This document shows, one piece after another, positions 12,401-24,276 of a stretch of DNA of 64,000 bases. Position numbers and translations under genes: made by a program. The DNA lies in assembly GCA_018398815.1 (NCBI GenBank), contig CM031604.1, positions 60,115,823-60,179,822 of the forward strand, read 5' to 3'. How positions within the stretch are numbered: position 1 is the first letter of the stretch; each line of letters begins with the position of its first letter. The notes beneath the pieces were generated by a model. The model worked only from the letters and a program-made list of their open reading frames with translations. It was not told the DNA's origin and did no database searches. This DNA comes from Conus ventricosus. Its lineage: Eukaryota > Mollusca > Gastropoda > Neogastropoda > Conidae.

Positions 12401-15400
12401 TAGTGCCATTGTAAAATCATAATCATTTCAAGTTTTGACACACTTCTTTTTTTGAATGGAAATTAGCTTGAAATTTGGAACACAGCTTTACTAGGTATTG
12501 TTTATGCTATCCTATTACGACTAGATTGGTTAGTGAAAGCAAAATGTGATTTTAGAGTGGTGAAAAATGGGCCATATTTCACTTTCGGGATCATTTTCGC
12601 CACCTGGTATCTTTAAACGGCCATAACCCTGGACCTAATAAAGATTCACTTACTTATTAGCTTGAAATGTTAGTTTCATGAAGCTGTATAAGAGCTTTAA
12701 AAAAAAAAGTAAATAATTTCTCATTTCAAAAATTTTAGTGGCCGCTACCTACACGATGACTCACCTCAACATCCCCCGCGAGCAGAGCCCTGCACGTAAG
12801 TTTCTTCTTCTTTGGGTTGAGCAGCCACAATCAACTTGCTGATTTTTTTTGTTTTGTTTTTGCTGCTGTTACTTTGGGGAGGGGGGGGGGGGGGCGTGAC
12901 TTCCTGGTCGGTTTGAAAAAAAAGCGAAACCAAAAATGATGTTGGCCGGGCCCACAAGTTGCCATGCCAGCAGAAACAAAAAGAAACCAACCGGAGAGAA
13001 GGAAAGGGTGCCATATTTTTATAACACTAACAATGCGGGGGGAGGGGGGGGGGGGGGATGGGACTGCTGGTTTGCTGGTTCTACTCTCCTCTTGACAGCT
13101 GTGAGCTGCCAAGAGTGTCAGTAGCTGTAGCTTCCTCAGCTTCTTCGGGGGTAAGGGCGTTCAGTCCCTGATGGTCCGCGGGAAGGAGCAAGTTCTGTAG
13201 TCTGTTCTGCAGGGTATTTGTTGATACTGCTGGTCATGGCCTCTCCTCTTGCAGCATGGCGCTGACTGCAGCTTGCTGTGGTTTACTTGGACTTTGCCAG
13301 TGCGAATCTTCCACAGCATGCTGATCCTTGCCTTCTTCCTGCGGTCCTGAAGTGATGGCCAGCCCAGGTAGTCCAGCATGTCACTCACACTCGAGGTGTT
13401 ATGGTAGCGGTTCAGAACGAAGCACGCTGCACGCCGCTGTATGCTTCGAGCTTGCCGATATTCCCCTGGGTGTGAGGGTCCCAGACTGAGCTGGCGCTGT
13501 GACGGATCGTTTCCCGTCCGTTCACAAATTTTCATACAACCGTGCTTACTGGAAGGTAGTTGTCTGCACTGTTAAAAGCCGGGTGAGTTGAACCGGTTAG
13601 GCAGTCTCTGCAGTGATTCCGGCAATGCGACAACACAGAAGACCGAAGAGGCACTCAGCTAATTTTTTGTGGCAGTCAGGTATTTATCATTGAATGTTTA
13701 TTTATTAGCAAATCGATACCGTATTCCCGTTTTGGAGCGACTGAAACTTCCTCAGTGCACTTGTGAAGGATTTGTGTAGAAAAAGAAAGTATTTGTGTGT
13801 TTTGTTATCTATCCTATGACTTGATAGGGTAACAAAACGAAATGCTGTGGGAAAACATATGAAGTGAGTGTTAAAGGAAGTGGTCTTCAGAAAGAAAAAA
13901 AAAAAGATTTTGTTTATTCAGTGACTTAACTAGTTATGAATTCATGTTGAAAAAAAAGTTAATTATTTCAATGTGGTTTAGCTAGACTTTGCGAGAAGAG
14001 GGAGAGTTTTGATGCTAGGGATAAGCTCCCAGAGTGAGCGACAGACTTTTTGCTGGTTTTCATTTTGATGTGAATGAGTATTTAAAGGTCTACTTTAGAG
14101 GTTTTCGATAATTGGTCAGCTTATGCAGAAATATGAAATCTTTGATAAATTGGTAAAATAAACATCCGATTCGCTCCCGATCACACGAAATCGATCCGCG
14201 AAAGTGGGCATTTTCACCTGTAATCAAGAAAACGGGAGGTAATCAACTAAATCTTGGCATGGCTTAACTGCTCTTGGATGTGACGTCACATGATGGACAG
14301 CGACGGCGACAGAAAGCGATTCTGATGGTTCTTGCGCATCTCGCTCGGTATTTAATTTATCATGTAAAAGCAGTGACTATGATTGCGACAGCCAATGTGA
14401 CTCTGGGGATGTTTCTGCAAGGCCTGTACCTTATCAGTTTGAACGCTAAGTTCTTTTTACCACGTCAGTTCAGTTCCAGCTGGACGCCCGAACACAGCAT
14501 TCCGAAGGCGTACGGACTTTACCGAAGTCTCGAAGGAGGCTACCGACTGACTTCTTGATGCGATCACGCGTGGACGGCGAGCGGAGATTCTCCTTCAAGC
14601 TTTAACGTGTTCATTCAATTTAACAAGTGTGATCTGTCCATAGATAAGAACAGAATAAACGTGCGACTATCGTACTCATCTGTACGAGCTTACCACTCCG
14701 CCTTCAAAGTATACGCGCACAATGCAGACGAAGTTTTTGATCCACTCGAACGCGCTCGGCAATTGTCGGAATAGCTCGTTTCCGCAGTCCAGCTGGAACT
14801 GACGTGGTAGAAAGAACTTTAGCTGCCCGACATGGTTGCACGAACCGAATCCACTTCTTTCGAGTATCTGGATCAGATGGAAATGTGTGCAAAGAATATC
14901 CATCTCCTGCTGAGCGGCTGCACTCGCCTACAGCACAATATCTGCCACCCCCTCGTGACTTTTTAGGCTGTAGGGGTTCGCAACTCGTGTTGATTTCACT
15001 TGGCGTTGGCTTGTTGTGTAGGTCGCGGCTGACGGCCAGTCCATCAAGTGACGTCACGGTTTTCGGTCTACCGCGCGGGGTTTGAACAGGTGTGCAAAAG
15101 TCGTTTTTTATCTATTAAATTCTTTCAGCGATTTTATTTAAAAAATGAATACAATACCGTAGTTATATGACATGTAGACCCGTTTTTAACAAATTATCAA
15201 AAATCTCTAAAGTAGACCTTTAACTCACTCTTGCCGTCTTGGTATATCACTATGTGTGTTGGTGAACAAGAGTGTTGTGGAAATCTTTCCCTTGCAAATA
15301 TTGAAGTAGATGAATCTTTTTGAAAAGAAACTTTTTAAAAATCTGGTGATTAAATATGAAATGAAATGAACATTCTTGTCGTGTTACAAGAAAGGAAATG

Positions 15401-18400
15401 AACATTGTGTTGTGACTTTTATAGTTTGATGAAAAGTAATCATTAATTGTGCGTAATGAAAGTAATCATTGTGTGTAATGAATTGTATTCATGGTTTATT
15501 GAAGAGGGTCTAGGTGGAAATCTTTTTCCCCAATTCGGAAAACTAGTGTGCAGTGTTGATTCCGGAAAGGGAATGTTGTGTTATGATTCCGGAAAGGGAA
15601 TGTTGTTGTGTTGTGATTCCGGAAAAGGGAATGTTGTAATGTTGAACACAAGAAAGAATATGCTGATGTTTGTCTCAACTTCTAGTGAAATATGATGTGG
15701 CTAATGAATATGAATGTAGTCGTGATTGTAGTGAATAGCAGCCATGATAATCAAGGTAATCAGTTTCCCCCAGGTAGAAGCATTCCCTGGACTGAGGGGG
15801 ACTGGCTGCTATTGTCTGAGGGTCAGGGCCGCAGTTGAGACTACCCCCTTGTTCTCCGCCTTTTTGTCGGCGTGGAGAGGTCATCCTGAGTGCCGATAAC
15901 CACCCTACCTGCCACTGCGCCAGGGACCGACTACCCGCTGAGCCAGTTGGGCTGGAGACGCCGCTGCTGCCAAGACAGAGCGCCGCTCCTGAGTTTGAAC
16001 CAGCGACCTGTGGGCCAGACCGTCGCTGTGTTCTGTTTGTGTGTGAGCCACAGCTCCATTACGAGACTGTCACCTCATCGTCGGCAGAGACGCCGCCAGT
16101 GTGTTAGTGGTTTTTTTTTTAGCCACAGCTCTGAAGTTTTTTTAAGTCCTGTGTCAGACTTGACGCTGTGGTCGTCGTCTTCGTCACCGTTTCGTCCTCG
16201 TCGTCATCGCCACATCTTCATCGTTGTCATCGTCGTCGTCATCTTCGTCGTCATTGGACCCAGCAGCGCTAGTTGACAGCCGCTATATATAGACATATTT
16301 TGTGTGTACGCCTCATGGTTGGTGTGCCGTCCTATTGACAGGGTTGTACATCCACGTCGGACATCGGACATAGACCGATTGCACATGCAAAATGTCCGAT
16401 ATAACTGGCAGTGAAGAGGACAAATGTCCCATTACTTTGCCGAAAACGCGGTCACTGTCCGATAGCTTTCCGATGCTCACGGACATGGCACCGGCCGTTT
16501 ATATCAAGCCCGCATAATTATTTGAGTCCGACCGTCGTACAGAACTCCAGTCTGTAACTTTAGTGTAAGCCCACTGCCCAGTGAATCACTAGGCCACTGG
16601 CACTAAGCTTAGTGGCAAGCCGTGGCGGTCTATTTTTAGCTCGTTGGCTTGCAACTCTGCCTCCCTGACTCGCAGAGGCTGAGCTAGCGAGGTACACGGC
16701 TCGCAGCTGAGAGCTGGCAGCCAGCTTGTGTCAGGGTTATTTTTAGCGTAAAGCGTCTAAAGAGCGATAAGCCTTGTACTTGTTACGTGTTGTAGGCCAT
16801 GCAGGCACATGTTGCTGAAGCAGAGACTGGAAAGGAATCTCAAGAAAACGGTCAAGGAGCAGATGTACCCCAGGGACAGCACCTTGACACTCTGGCAGCT
16901 CATTGCCCGCTACCACCAGCTGGAGTTCACCAACCTCAAGAAACTGGCCCAGCTTGCCATCACCCTGCCCGTCCATAAAGCTGATGTAGAAAGAGGGTTC
17001 AGCACTCAGAATTTGATTGACAAGTCAAAGGAACAGACTGACAGCAGAAAACCAGGCCATGCTGATGAGGGTGCAAATGGAAGGACCAAGTGATGTCAAG
17101 GGGGAATCAGAATGGGTGTTCAGGGTGACAGAAAAGTGGGGAGAGAAAAGGAAAAGAATGCTCTTCAAACAAAAAGACGACTCCAAATGAATCAATATTG
17201 TACTTGAATACTAGCATTAGCAATGAATAGTGATTTAGGAAAGACACTGCCTCTGTGTGTGTGGACTGTGTGTGTGTGTGGACTAGTAATAGTATGTTTA
17301 CCAAACATGGCTTCCCACTCTAGGAATATAGTCAGCTTTTGTAATACCATTTTTGTGTGCATAAAACTTAATATACATTCAATCTGGCTTGCGTTCAAAA
17401 TGTCCGATTGATTTTGTTATGAAGAGGACAAATGTCCTATTACTTCAGGGTGGTCCAGGACATTTGTCCTATAGATACTGCTAAGAATGTACAACCCTGT
17501 ATTGATATTATATTTATATTATGTTTGTCTGATGGCTTGGGCAGCATAAAAAAAAAAAGAAGTGTTCTGTTGCCTGGCTGTCAATGTTCGGGTGAGTGGG
17601 TGTGTGTATGTGAATTAAGAAAGTCGTACATGTGTATGAATCCATAATTTCTGTATGAGTCAGACAGTCAGACACCTGCAGACACCACTCATACCATCCG
17701 TAACAGGCGTATTCAAGAATTGGTCTTACAAACGCAAGGTATGCCTTTTCCTTCAGTTCAGTTGAGCCGATTTTAAGGTTTCGTCTCAGGAAGCCAAGAG
17801 TCTTGCTGGCTTTTGTGGCAACAGCATCAATCTGATGGTCCCAGTTCAATTCCTTGTGGAGAGTGATGCCCAGATACTTTAATGCTGTTACCTTCTCCAG
17901 GGTATGGCCATGTAGTTTATATGGAAAGGGTGGTTTGGCGTCTGGTGACTGGGAGTGTGGTACATTTACCTGGGTGAAACTGCATGTCCCTGCTTTCCTC
18001 CCACTCAGCAAGGTGGTCCAGGTCTTGCTGCAGCTGGGCTTGGTCTTCCTGGCAAGTGACCATGTTGTAGACGGCAGTGTCATCAGCAAACAGCCTTGAC
18101 TAGGATGTGACAGTGTCCAGGAGATCGTTTATATAGGCCAGAAATAGGCAAGGGCCTAAGACCGATCCCTGGGGCACACCAGTTTTCACATCAGTGTAGG
18201 CTGACTGAGAGCCCTCTACAACAACTGCATGTCGTCTTTCCCAGAGGAAGGATTGGATCCAGTGGAATACCTGTCCCCTGATGCCATACTGTTGGAGTTT
18301 TTGGAGCAGGAGGCTGTGGTTCACTTCATCAAAGGCCTTCAAAAAGTCCATGATAAGGATGTCTGTCTGCACACCTGCTTCCAAGTTGTCTTTCAGCTCA

Positions 18401-19111
18401 TCAAGTTCAGTTCAGTTCAGTTCACTTGGGACTTTGATAGCCTCACAGCTTTTTGTGTCCCAATCATCTTATTTCATAAACATTGGTTGCTTAATGCATG
18501 CATATGCTCAGGATATATTTTAATCTATTCTATCAATCAAATTGAAATTTTAACATATTTAACTCAGCGTTTGTATCCAGAAGGTTTTTAAAAGTTCTAG
18601 GAGTTGGGTCTCACAGGATCTCTGTCTCCTGAACTCGTGCTGCTGCAGACAGAGGATGCTGTTTTCCTCGAAGTGTCCGACTGTCGAGGAAACAATTATA
18701 TGCTCCAATCTCTTGCAGGGGATGCAGGTGAGGGAGACAGGCCTGTAATTCGCTGGATCATAGTGCTCTCCCTTCTTAAAGTTTTCCTTTAGTCATAGAA
18801 AGTTCGACAGAAGACACGAGTATTACGAATACCCAGAAGTGTAAACTCTTGCACAATTGTGCAGAAATTCTAATTTCATATCGTTACACTCTAACATTTA
18901 TCAATTTACCGAATAGACCATCACCCTCATCAATACCATCACCCTCATCAATTCGCACAAAAGGCTTATCTTGCCAACGCCATGCTGCAGCCGGCGCGGT
19001 TTTCCACAAACTATAGAACTATCAAGTAATGGACAAATTGAAGGAAAAGAGGTGAATCAAACATTGAAATAAATGTAAGTGTTAGACCACCTGAGGTATA
19101 CTTACCGCCAT
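3365..19111 (-). CDS. SNRPF: Sm protein F (snRNP core protein), gene spanning exons 1-3; last exon outside the window
   Basis: SmF is one of seven Sm proteins that form a ring around the Sm site of U1, U2, U4 and U5 snRNAs. Exon 2 (7248-7373) encodes [20 protein letters not shown] and on to GYMNLQ; exon 3 (3365-3429) encodes [20 protein letters not shown]. Together these are the Sm1 motif and the start of the region before Sm2, matching animal SmF almost residue for residue. Both exons have GT/AG borders in compatible phases. A candidate exon 1 (19106-19111, ATG GCG then GTAAGT) would give Met-Ala-Thr-Leu-Pro-Met-Asn. The final exon (CNNVLYIRG and the acidic tail) is not seen and should lie left of position 1. 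Intron 1 would be about 11.7 kb and is full of nested transposons. The family is about 86 residues; about 65 are covered here. Confidence 0.88.
3690..5690 (-). pseudogene. L1-like LINE ORF2 reverse transcriptase remnant, many frameshifts and stops
   Basis: Reading the minus strand from about 5690 down, conserved L1-type pieces appear in order but in different frames: a Arg-Ser-Arg-Ala region with [24 protein letters not shown] with [21 protein letters not shown]; a [12 protein letters not shown] motif; [11 protein letters not shown] (about 5100); [12 protein letters not shown] (about 4965); [12 protein letters not shown] and [13 protein letters not shown] (about 4800); [44 protein letters not shown] (about 4310); and [14 protein letters not shown] (about 4000). 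This is the L1-clade order. The polymerase Tyr-Ala-Asp-Asp site is degraded. It lies wholly inside SNRPF intron 2, in the same orientation as the gene. Poly-G inserts at 3609-3624 and 4364-4386 break it further. Confidence 0.82.
5700..7240. other. SNRPF intron 2, no gene seen
   Basis: AT-rich, with A and T runs near 7010-7050 and 7080-7090. Short open frames here have no recognisable domain or splice context. Confidence 0.5.
7248..7373 (-). CDS. SNRPF: SNRPF exon 2
   Basis: 126 nt, 42 codons, phase 0 at both ends. On the minus strand the acceptor is GCTATTGCAG before ACCTTGCCGATGAATCCC, and the donor after CTGCAG is GTCAGT, an uncommon but valid form. The peptide contains [20 protein letters not shown] and [14 protein letters not shown], the SmF Sm1 fold. 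The upstream frame stays open into the intron and would give a spurious Met; the real exon begins at the AG. Confidence 0.95.
7410..7535. repeat. Three degenerate copies of a ~38-bp unit
   Basis: GAAATTCAAACATTATTCTAGCCAGC-like units recur three times (GGAATTTGAAATGTTACTCC..., GAAATTCAAACATTATTCTA..., AGAATCAAATATTCACTAGC...). This is intronic and of no recognised family. Confidence 0.55.
8590..9340. other. Strand-asymmetric pyrimidine-rich tract, intronic
   Basis: About 750 bases with strong C/T bias on the plus strand, including a poly-C run at 8874-8887. Phrases such as ATACACTCTACCAACATACA recur roughly 350-400 bases apart, which suggests an old direct duplication. The open frames are compositional. 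Confidence 0.5.
9341..10920. other. SNRPF intron 1, AT-rich, no gene seen
   Basis: Contains ATT/ATC-rich low-complexity sequence at 9340-9600. Nothing else could be assigned. Confidence 0.4.
10925..12385 (-). mobile_element. Long tRNA-headed SINE, copy A, split by a LINE insertion
   Basis: The element reads on the minus strand. Its tRNA-like head is at about 12265-12385, with the B box TGTGGGTTTGATTCCCC, and its A-rich tail is at about 10925-10945. Apart from an insertion at about 11688-12262 it is collinear with copy B (59829-60674): the same body phrases (GCAGTCAATATCAAG, GTCACTATGGTGGTGTTCAG, ACACCACCTACTAAGC, CTGACTAACACTGCAGGTGCC-type) occur in the same order. Open frames in the body are broken between copies, so it is not protein-coding. 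Confidence 0.82.
11688..12262 (+). mobile_element. 5'-truncated CR1/Jockey-like LINE 3' end nested in SINE copy A
   Basis: Near 11700-11745 the frame encodes a [20 protein letters not shown] motif, followed by [10 protein letters not shown], an [17 protein letters not shown] motif and [17 protein letters not shown], then a stop near 11989. This is the C-terminal tail of a LINE ORF2. A 3' UTR with a GT-rich tract follows and ends in an ATTATTATTAT tail, the expected 3' tail of such LINEs. On both sides the SINE sequence resumes (CAACTCTGGCTA / GAGCCAGTCGGG), so the LINE landed after the SINE. Frame breaks show it is dead. Confidence 0.82.
12386..13019. other. Intronic sequence, unknown repeat likely
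   Basis: Contains a poly-G run at about 12880-12893 and a plus-strand ATG-led 14-codon stretch before GTAAGT at about 12757-12800. No protein match was recognised. Read as intron of SNRPF with probable unclassified repeat. Confidence 0.4.
13020..13497 (-). pseudogene. LINE ORF2 C-terminus, 3' half of a split CR1/Jockey-like LINE
   Basis: Minus strand: an [10 protein letters not shown] motif at about 13480, then [39 protein letters not shown] and MLW, and a FPRTIRD end near 13160. These motifs follow the reverse transcriptase in this LINE type. The fragment starts, to the codon, where the fragment at 17706-18795 stops (LEYA / SSVWDP). The two are therefore best read as one LINE interrupted by the 13498-17705 insertion. 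The tail beyond 13160 includes a poly-G/C run. Confidence 0.8.
14086..15219. mobile_element. TTAA-flanked DNA transposon with THAP fragment (Kolobok-like, non-autonomous)
   Basis: Terminal inverted repeats begin AGGTCTACTTTAGAG and match for 28 bases with two mismatches. TTAA flanks both ends (14082-14085, 15220-15223). Kolobok and piggyBac elements use TTAA; a 5' AGG end and a THAP finger fit Kolobok better. The right half, minus strand, encodes a THAP start at 14960-14850: [20 protein letters not shown], then [13 protein letters not shown]. Its downstream Cys-x2-His part is lost to a frame break. The left half, plus strand, encodes an acidic Ser/Asp-rich stretch ending PVPYQFER and a stop (about 14313-14450). 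That motif resembles the start of P2X7-like C-terminal domain proteins. Two further inverted segments lie inside. Confidence 0.7.
15555..15645. repeat. Three tandem copies of a ~30-bp unit
   Basis: GATTCCGGAAAGGGAATGTT occurs three times (about 15558, 15585 and 15617), with spacers of different length. It lies inside the 4.2-kb insertion. Confidence 0.8.
16339..17499 (+). mobile_element. hAT DNA transposon, internally deleted, with 6-bp target duplication
   Basis: The ends are CAGGGTTGTACAT (16339-16351) and its exact complement ATGTACAACCCTG (17487-17499). TATTGA directly abuts both ends (16333-16338, 17500-17505). Subterminal GACAAATGTCC-type motifs occur near both ends. It encodes only the transposase C-terminus (see the entry at 16800-17155). 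The CAGGG ends and dimerisation domain are typical of hAT elements; a six-base rather than eight-base duplication is unusual. Confidence 0.85.
16800..17155 (+). pseudogene. hAT transposase C-terminal dimerisation domain (ZNF862/KIAA1586-like), frameshifted
   Basis: The frame at 16809-17090 encodes [39 protein letters not shown] and STQNLI. That is the hAT C-terminal dimerisation motif with its LA....P...ERGFS core. Near 17030 the frame breaks. The expected continuation [18 protein letters not shown] is read in the next frame (about 17036-17090) and runs on through SDVKGESEW to about 17155. The break is small (one or two bases net). Everything upstream of the dimerisation domain (BED finger, RNase H-like catalytic core) is missing. 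Non-functional. Confidence 0.85.
17706..18795 (-). pseudogene. LINE reverse transcriptase, 5' half of the split LINE
   Basis: Minus strand from 18790 down: [28 protein letters not shown] (then an insertion at about 18408-18598), [36 protein letters not shown], a [13 protein letters not shown] motif at about 18165, and [11 protein letters not shown] (about 18050-18095). Thumb and connection motifs follow ([44 protein letters not shown]). The FADD polymerase box is intact but a TAG stop precedes it by three codons. The order is that of a CR1/Jockey-like LINE. It continues, after the 4.2-kb insertion, at 13497. Confidence 0.85.
18408..18598. mobile_element. Short insertion with (AGTTC)n end inside the LINE
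   Basis: The host LINE frame (QLLEL / LDEL) is interrupted by about 185 bases. The insert starts with four AGTTC repeats and ends ...GAAGGTTTTTA. AAGTTC occurs at both borders and could be the target duplication. The family is unknown; it may be a small SINE or MITE. Confidence 0.5.
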
Positions 19112-19215
19112 AATGATAAAGTAGCGTTAACTCTCCGTCCACACAAGCTTCGCCTTCAGACAGAAAACGTGAACACTGTGTTCAGCGGCAAATGTTCCGG
19201 AAATTGAATTTGGGG
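19106..19215 (-). CDS. SNRPF: Candidate SNRPF exon 1 (5' UTR and Met-Ala)
   Basis: On the minus strand TTTATCATT ATG GCG is followed directly by GTAAGTATA, a near-perfect donor in phase 0. Exon 2 starts in phase 0, giving Met-Ala-Thr-Leu-Pro-Met-Asn, very like other SmF proteins in which only the first one to three codons are in exon 1. The sequence upstream looks like a housekeeping promoter. Assignment across an 11.7-kb intron is inference; another gene's first exon is possible. Confidence 0.5.
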
Positions 19216-19230
19216 TTCTGCGCATGCTTC
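19193..19230 (-). promoter_or_regulatory. NRF1-like and ETS-like sites upstream of candidate SNRPF exon 1
   Basis: TTCCGGAA (about 19195-19202) is an ETS-type palindrome and TGCGCATGC (about 19219-19227) is an NRF1-type core. Both are common in TATA-less promoters of housekeeping genes. No TATA box is seen. Confidence 0.45.
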
Positions 19231-20560
19231 ATTCCAAATTTTGTATTCATGAGATTAGGTACAAGTCTTCTGCGACGCTCGAAGTTACAATTACTTATGT
19301 TGTTCTAACTTTCCTTCCATTCTTTCTTTCCCCTTCGTTTTCTTTCTTTTGCCTTTTCTTTTTAACCAAACACACCAACTGCAGCTTAAACGGGCACATT
19401 GGTACACTCACATATTGTCATTGCGGTAGTGTTAATAGTGAAAAGCAATTAGTTGTAAATTTTGCAATGAGTTTTTACTTTTTGCACATCTTTTCTCTTC
19501 TGCCATTGAACGTTCGCCATAATTTCACTGCTTTTATGATATTGCATGTAAACTGTGGATATTCTTGCGGTAAGCGGGTGGTGCAAGGTGCGGGGAAGGT
19601 AGTGGTTAGCGGCTGTTAGGGTGAACAGCTTTAATCGGTAGGAAGGTGGAGGGGGGGGGGGGGGGTGGAGTGAAATAAGGAAACGAAAGAGACACTAGGA
19701 AGTAGACTTTCTGTGAATGGTGACGTGGAGAGGGTGTGTGTGTTGGGGGGGGGGGGGGGGAGGGGGGTCAGGAAAACAGCGACAAAAAGTCGTTGGCTAT
19801 AAGCTGAGGATTATTCGTCATACTCATTCCATCGGTCTTTCTAGTATTTCAATTGGTCAACACGAATTTTTGAAGGTGTTGGTATTTTGTGCTCTTATGA
19901 AGGTAATGGATAATTTATCCGTAAATTTTCAATTTTGTTAGCAAATAAAATGAAAATGTTAGTAGTAGTATAGTAGACAGGCTGATATACGTAGCCTAGG
20001 CCTCGCGGCCTTTCTTGAATCCCCATCCATGTATTGTTTAGTATTCTGAATTGGTTTGTTGCGTATGCGCATATTGGTTTGTTAATCAAATTCAAATAAC
20101 AATTTAGTGATTTTATGATCCGCATTAAGGAGATGTCTGTTAGAACGGCTATACTTTGTTTTCATCCTATGTTTTTGTTTCCATTGATTTTTTTTATGCT
20201 TGTGTTTCGATTTTTTTCTCTTTTTTTTTCTTTTTTTCTTTTTCTTTTTCTTTTTTTTCATTTTTCCCGGTTCGCTAGGCTGGCTGTTTTCAAAACAATT
20301 CAAAACTATTTCCGCTTCTGTGCGTATAATCCCCACCTTGCATCTAATGGAACAGAGAAGCGTCGCCGTGCAGCTGGTGTTGGTTGCACAAACATATGAA
20401 TGAATAAATAAATATATAATAAGTAATAGACAAATAGGTAAACGGTAGATAAATAAATTGTGTTATCAAGCTAATAATAACTTTTTTTTTTCGTTTCAGT
20501 TTATTTTTTAATTAATCAAAATGGCGTCGTCCATGTGATTTTGATTGCTTGCATTCAAAT
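19231..20560. other. Intergenic region between divergent SNRPF and MED20
   Basis: About 1.3 kb between the candidate SNRPF start (minus) and MED20 (plus). It holds poly-G runs at 19652-19665 and 19746-19760 and a T-rich tract at 20180-20265. No gene seen. Confidence 0.5.
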
Positions 20561-20601
20561 TACAGTCGTCTTTCATGATCATCAGGAAGAACCCGTCAGC
20601 A

Positions 20602-23696
<3,095 letters not shown>

Positions 23697-23769
23697 ACAA
23701 CATAGTGGACTGGGAAAGAAGTGTTTGGAGAGTGTCTGCCCCAGCCCAGCCATCGGTGCCTAAGTAAAA

Positions 23770-24080
23770 GCTCCTGGCAGTGATGGTTCTAAGCATTTTC
23801 CATTGGCCGTGGTTCTTGTTGCTGATGACTGTAAGCATTTTCCATTGGCTGTGGTACTTGCTGGCAGATGGCTGTAAGCATTTTCCATTGGCCGGGTACT
23901 TGCTGGCAGATGGCTGTAAGTATTTTCCATTGGCTGTGGTACTTGCTGGCAGATGGCTGTAAGCATTTTCCGTTGGCTGTGGTACTTGCTGGCAGATGGC
24001 TGTAAGCATTTTCCGTTGGCTGTGGTACTTGCTGGCAGATGGCTGTAAGCATTTTCCATTGGCTGTGGTACTTGTTGCTG
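23770..24080. repeat. Minisatellite in the MED20 3' UTR, about 43-bp unit, seven copies
   Basis: GGCTGTAAGCATTTTCCATT followed by GGCTGTGGTACTTGCTGGCAGAT recurs from 23790 to 24070 with few changes. It follows the MED20 stop by about 75 bases and precedes the poly(A) signal, so it would be transcribed. A minus-strand open frame over it is a repeat artefact. Confidence 0.92.
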
Positions 24081-24270
24081 TTTGACAGTGCAAAGTGCAA
24101 ACAGTGTGGCAGCATCAGTGTCTATGGCAACCCTGCCACTGATCACTTTTGACAAAGACCTTCTTGACTCGGTGTTTAATTAACGAGTACAAGGCTACTG
24201 ATTTGGCAGCAGATTATGGTGTGCTTTACATTGAAGTCAAAGTAAGTGAGAAGAAATGAGCATAGATAGA

Positions 24271-24276
24271 AATAAA
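24271..24276 (+). terminator. Poly(A) signal AATAAA, probably MED20
   Basis: The first canonical AATAAA downstream of the MED20 stop, giving a 3' UTR of about 0.6 kb that includes the 43-bp repeat. Confidence 0.6.

Larger units (their letters stand above)
13498..17705. mobile_element. 4.2-kb composite insertion with TG...CA ends, possibly a solo LTR carrying two younger elements
   Basis: The left end is TGTGACGGAT (13498-13507) and the right end is ATCCGTAACA (17696-17705), an imperfect 10-bp inverted repeat with TG/CA termini as in LTR retroelements. It is flanked by GGCGC (13493-13497) and GGCGT (17706-17710), a five-base target duplication with one mismatch. Removing it rejoins the host LINE reading frame exactly. 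About 1.9 kb remain after subtracting the TTAA element (14086-15219) and the hAT element (16339-17499). No gag-pol domain and no second LTR were seen, so a solo LTR is the favoured reading. A TATA-like GCTATATATAGAC lies near 16280. An unknown DNA transposon is the alternative. Confidence 0.6.

Noticed and set aside
12757..12800. First exon on the plus strand (ATGACTCACCTCAACATCCC... then GTAAGT)
   Set aside because: Only 14 codons, no recognised protein and no matching downstream exon; also a weak mirror donor on the minus strand. Not enough support.
15790..16110. tRNA-headed SINE on the minus strand (B box-like CTGGTTCAAACTC)
   Set aside because: No A box at the right distance and no second copy in the window; left as part of the 4.2-kb insertion.
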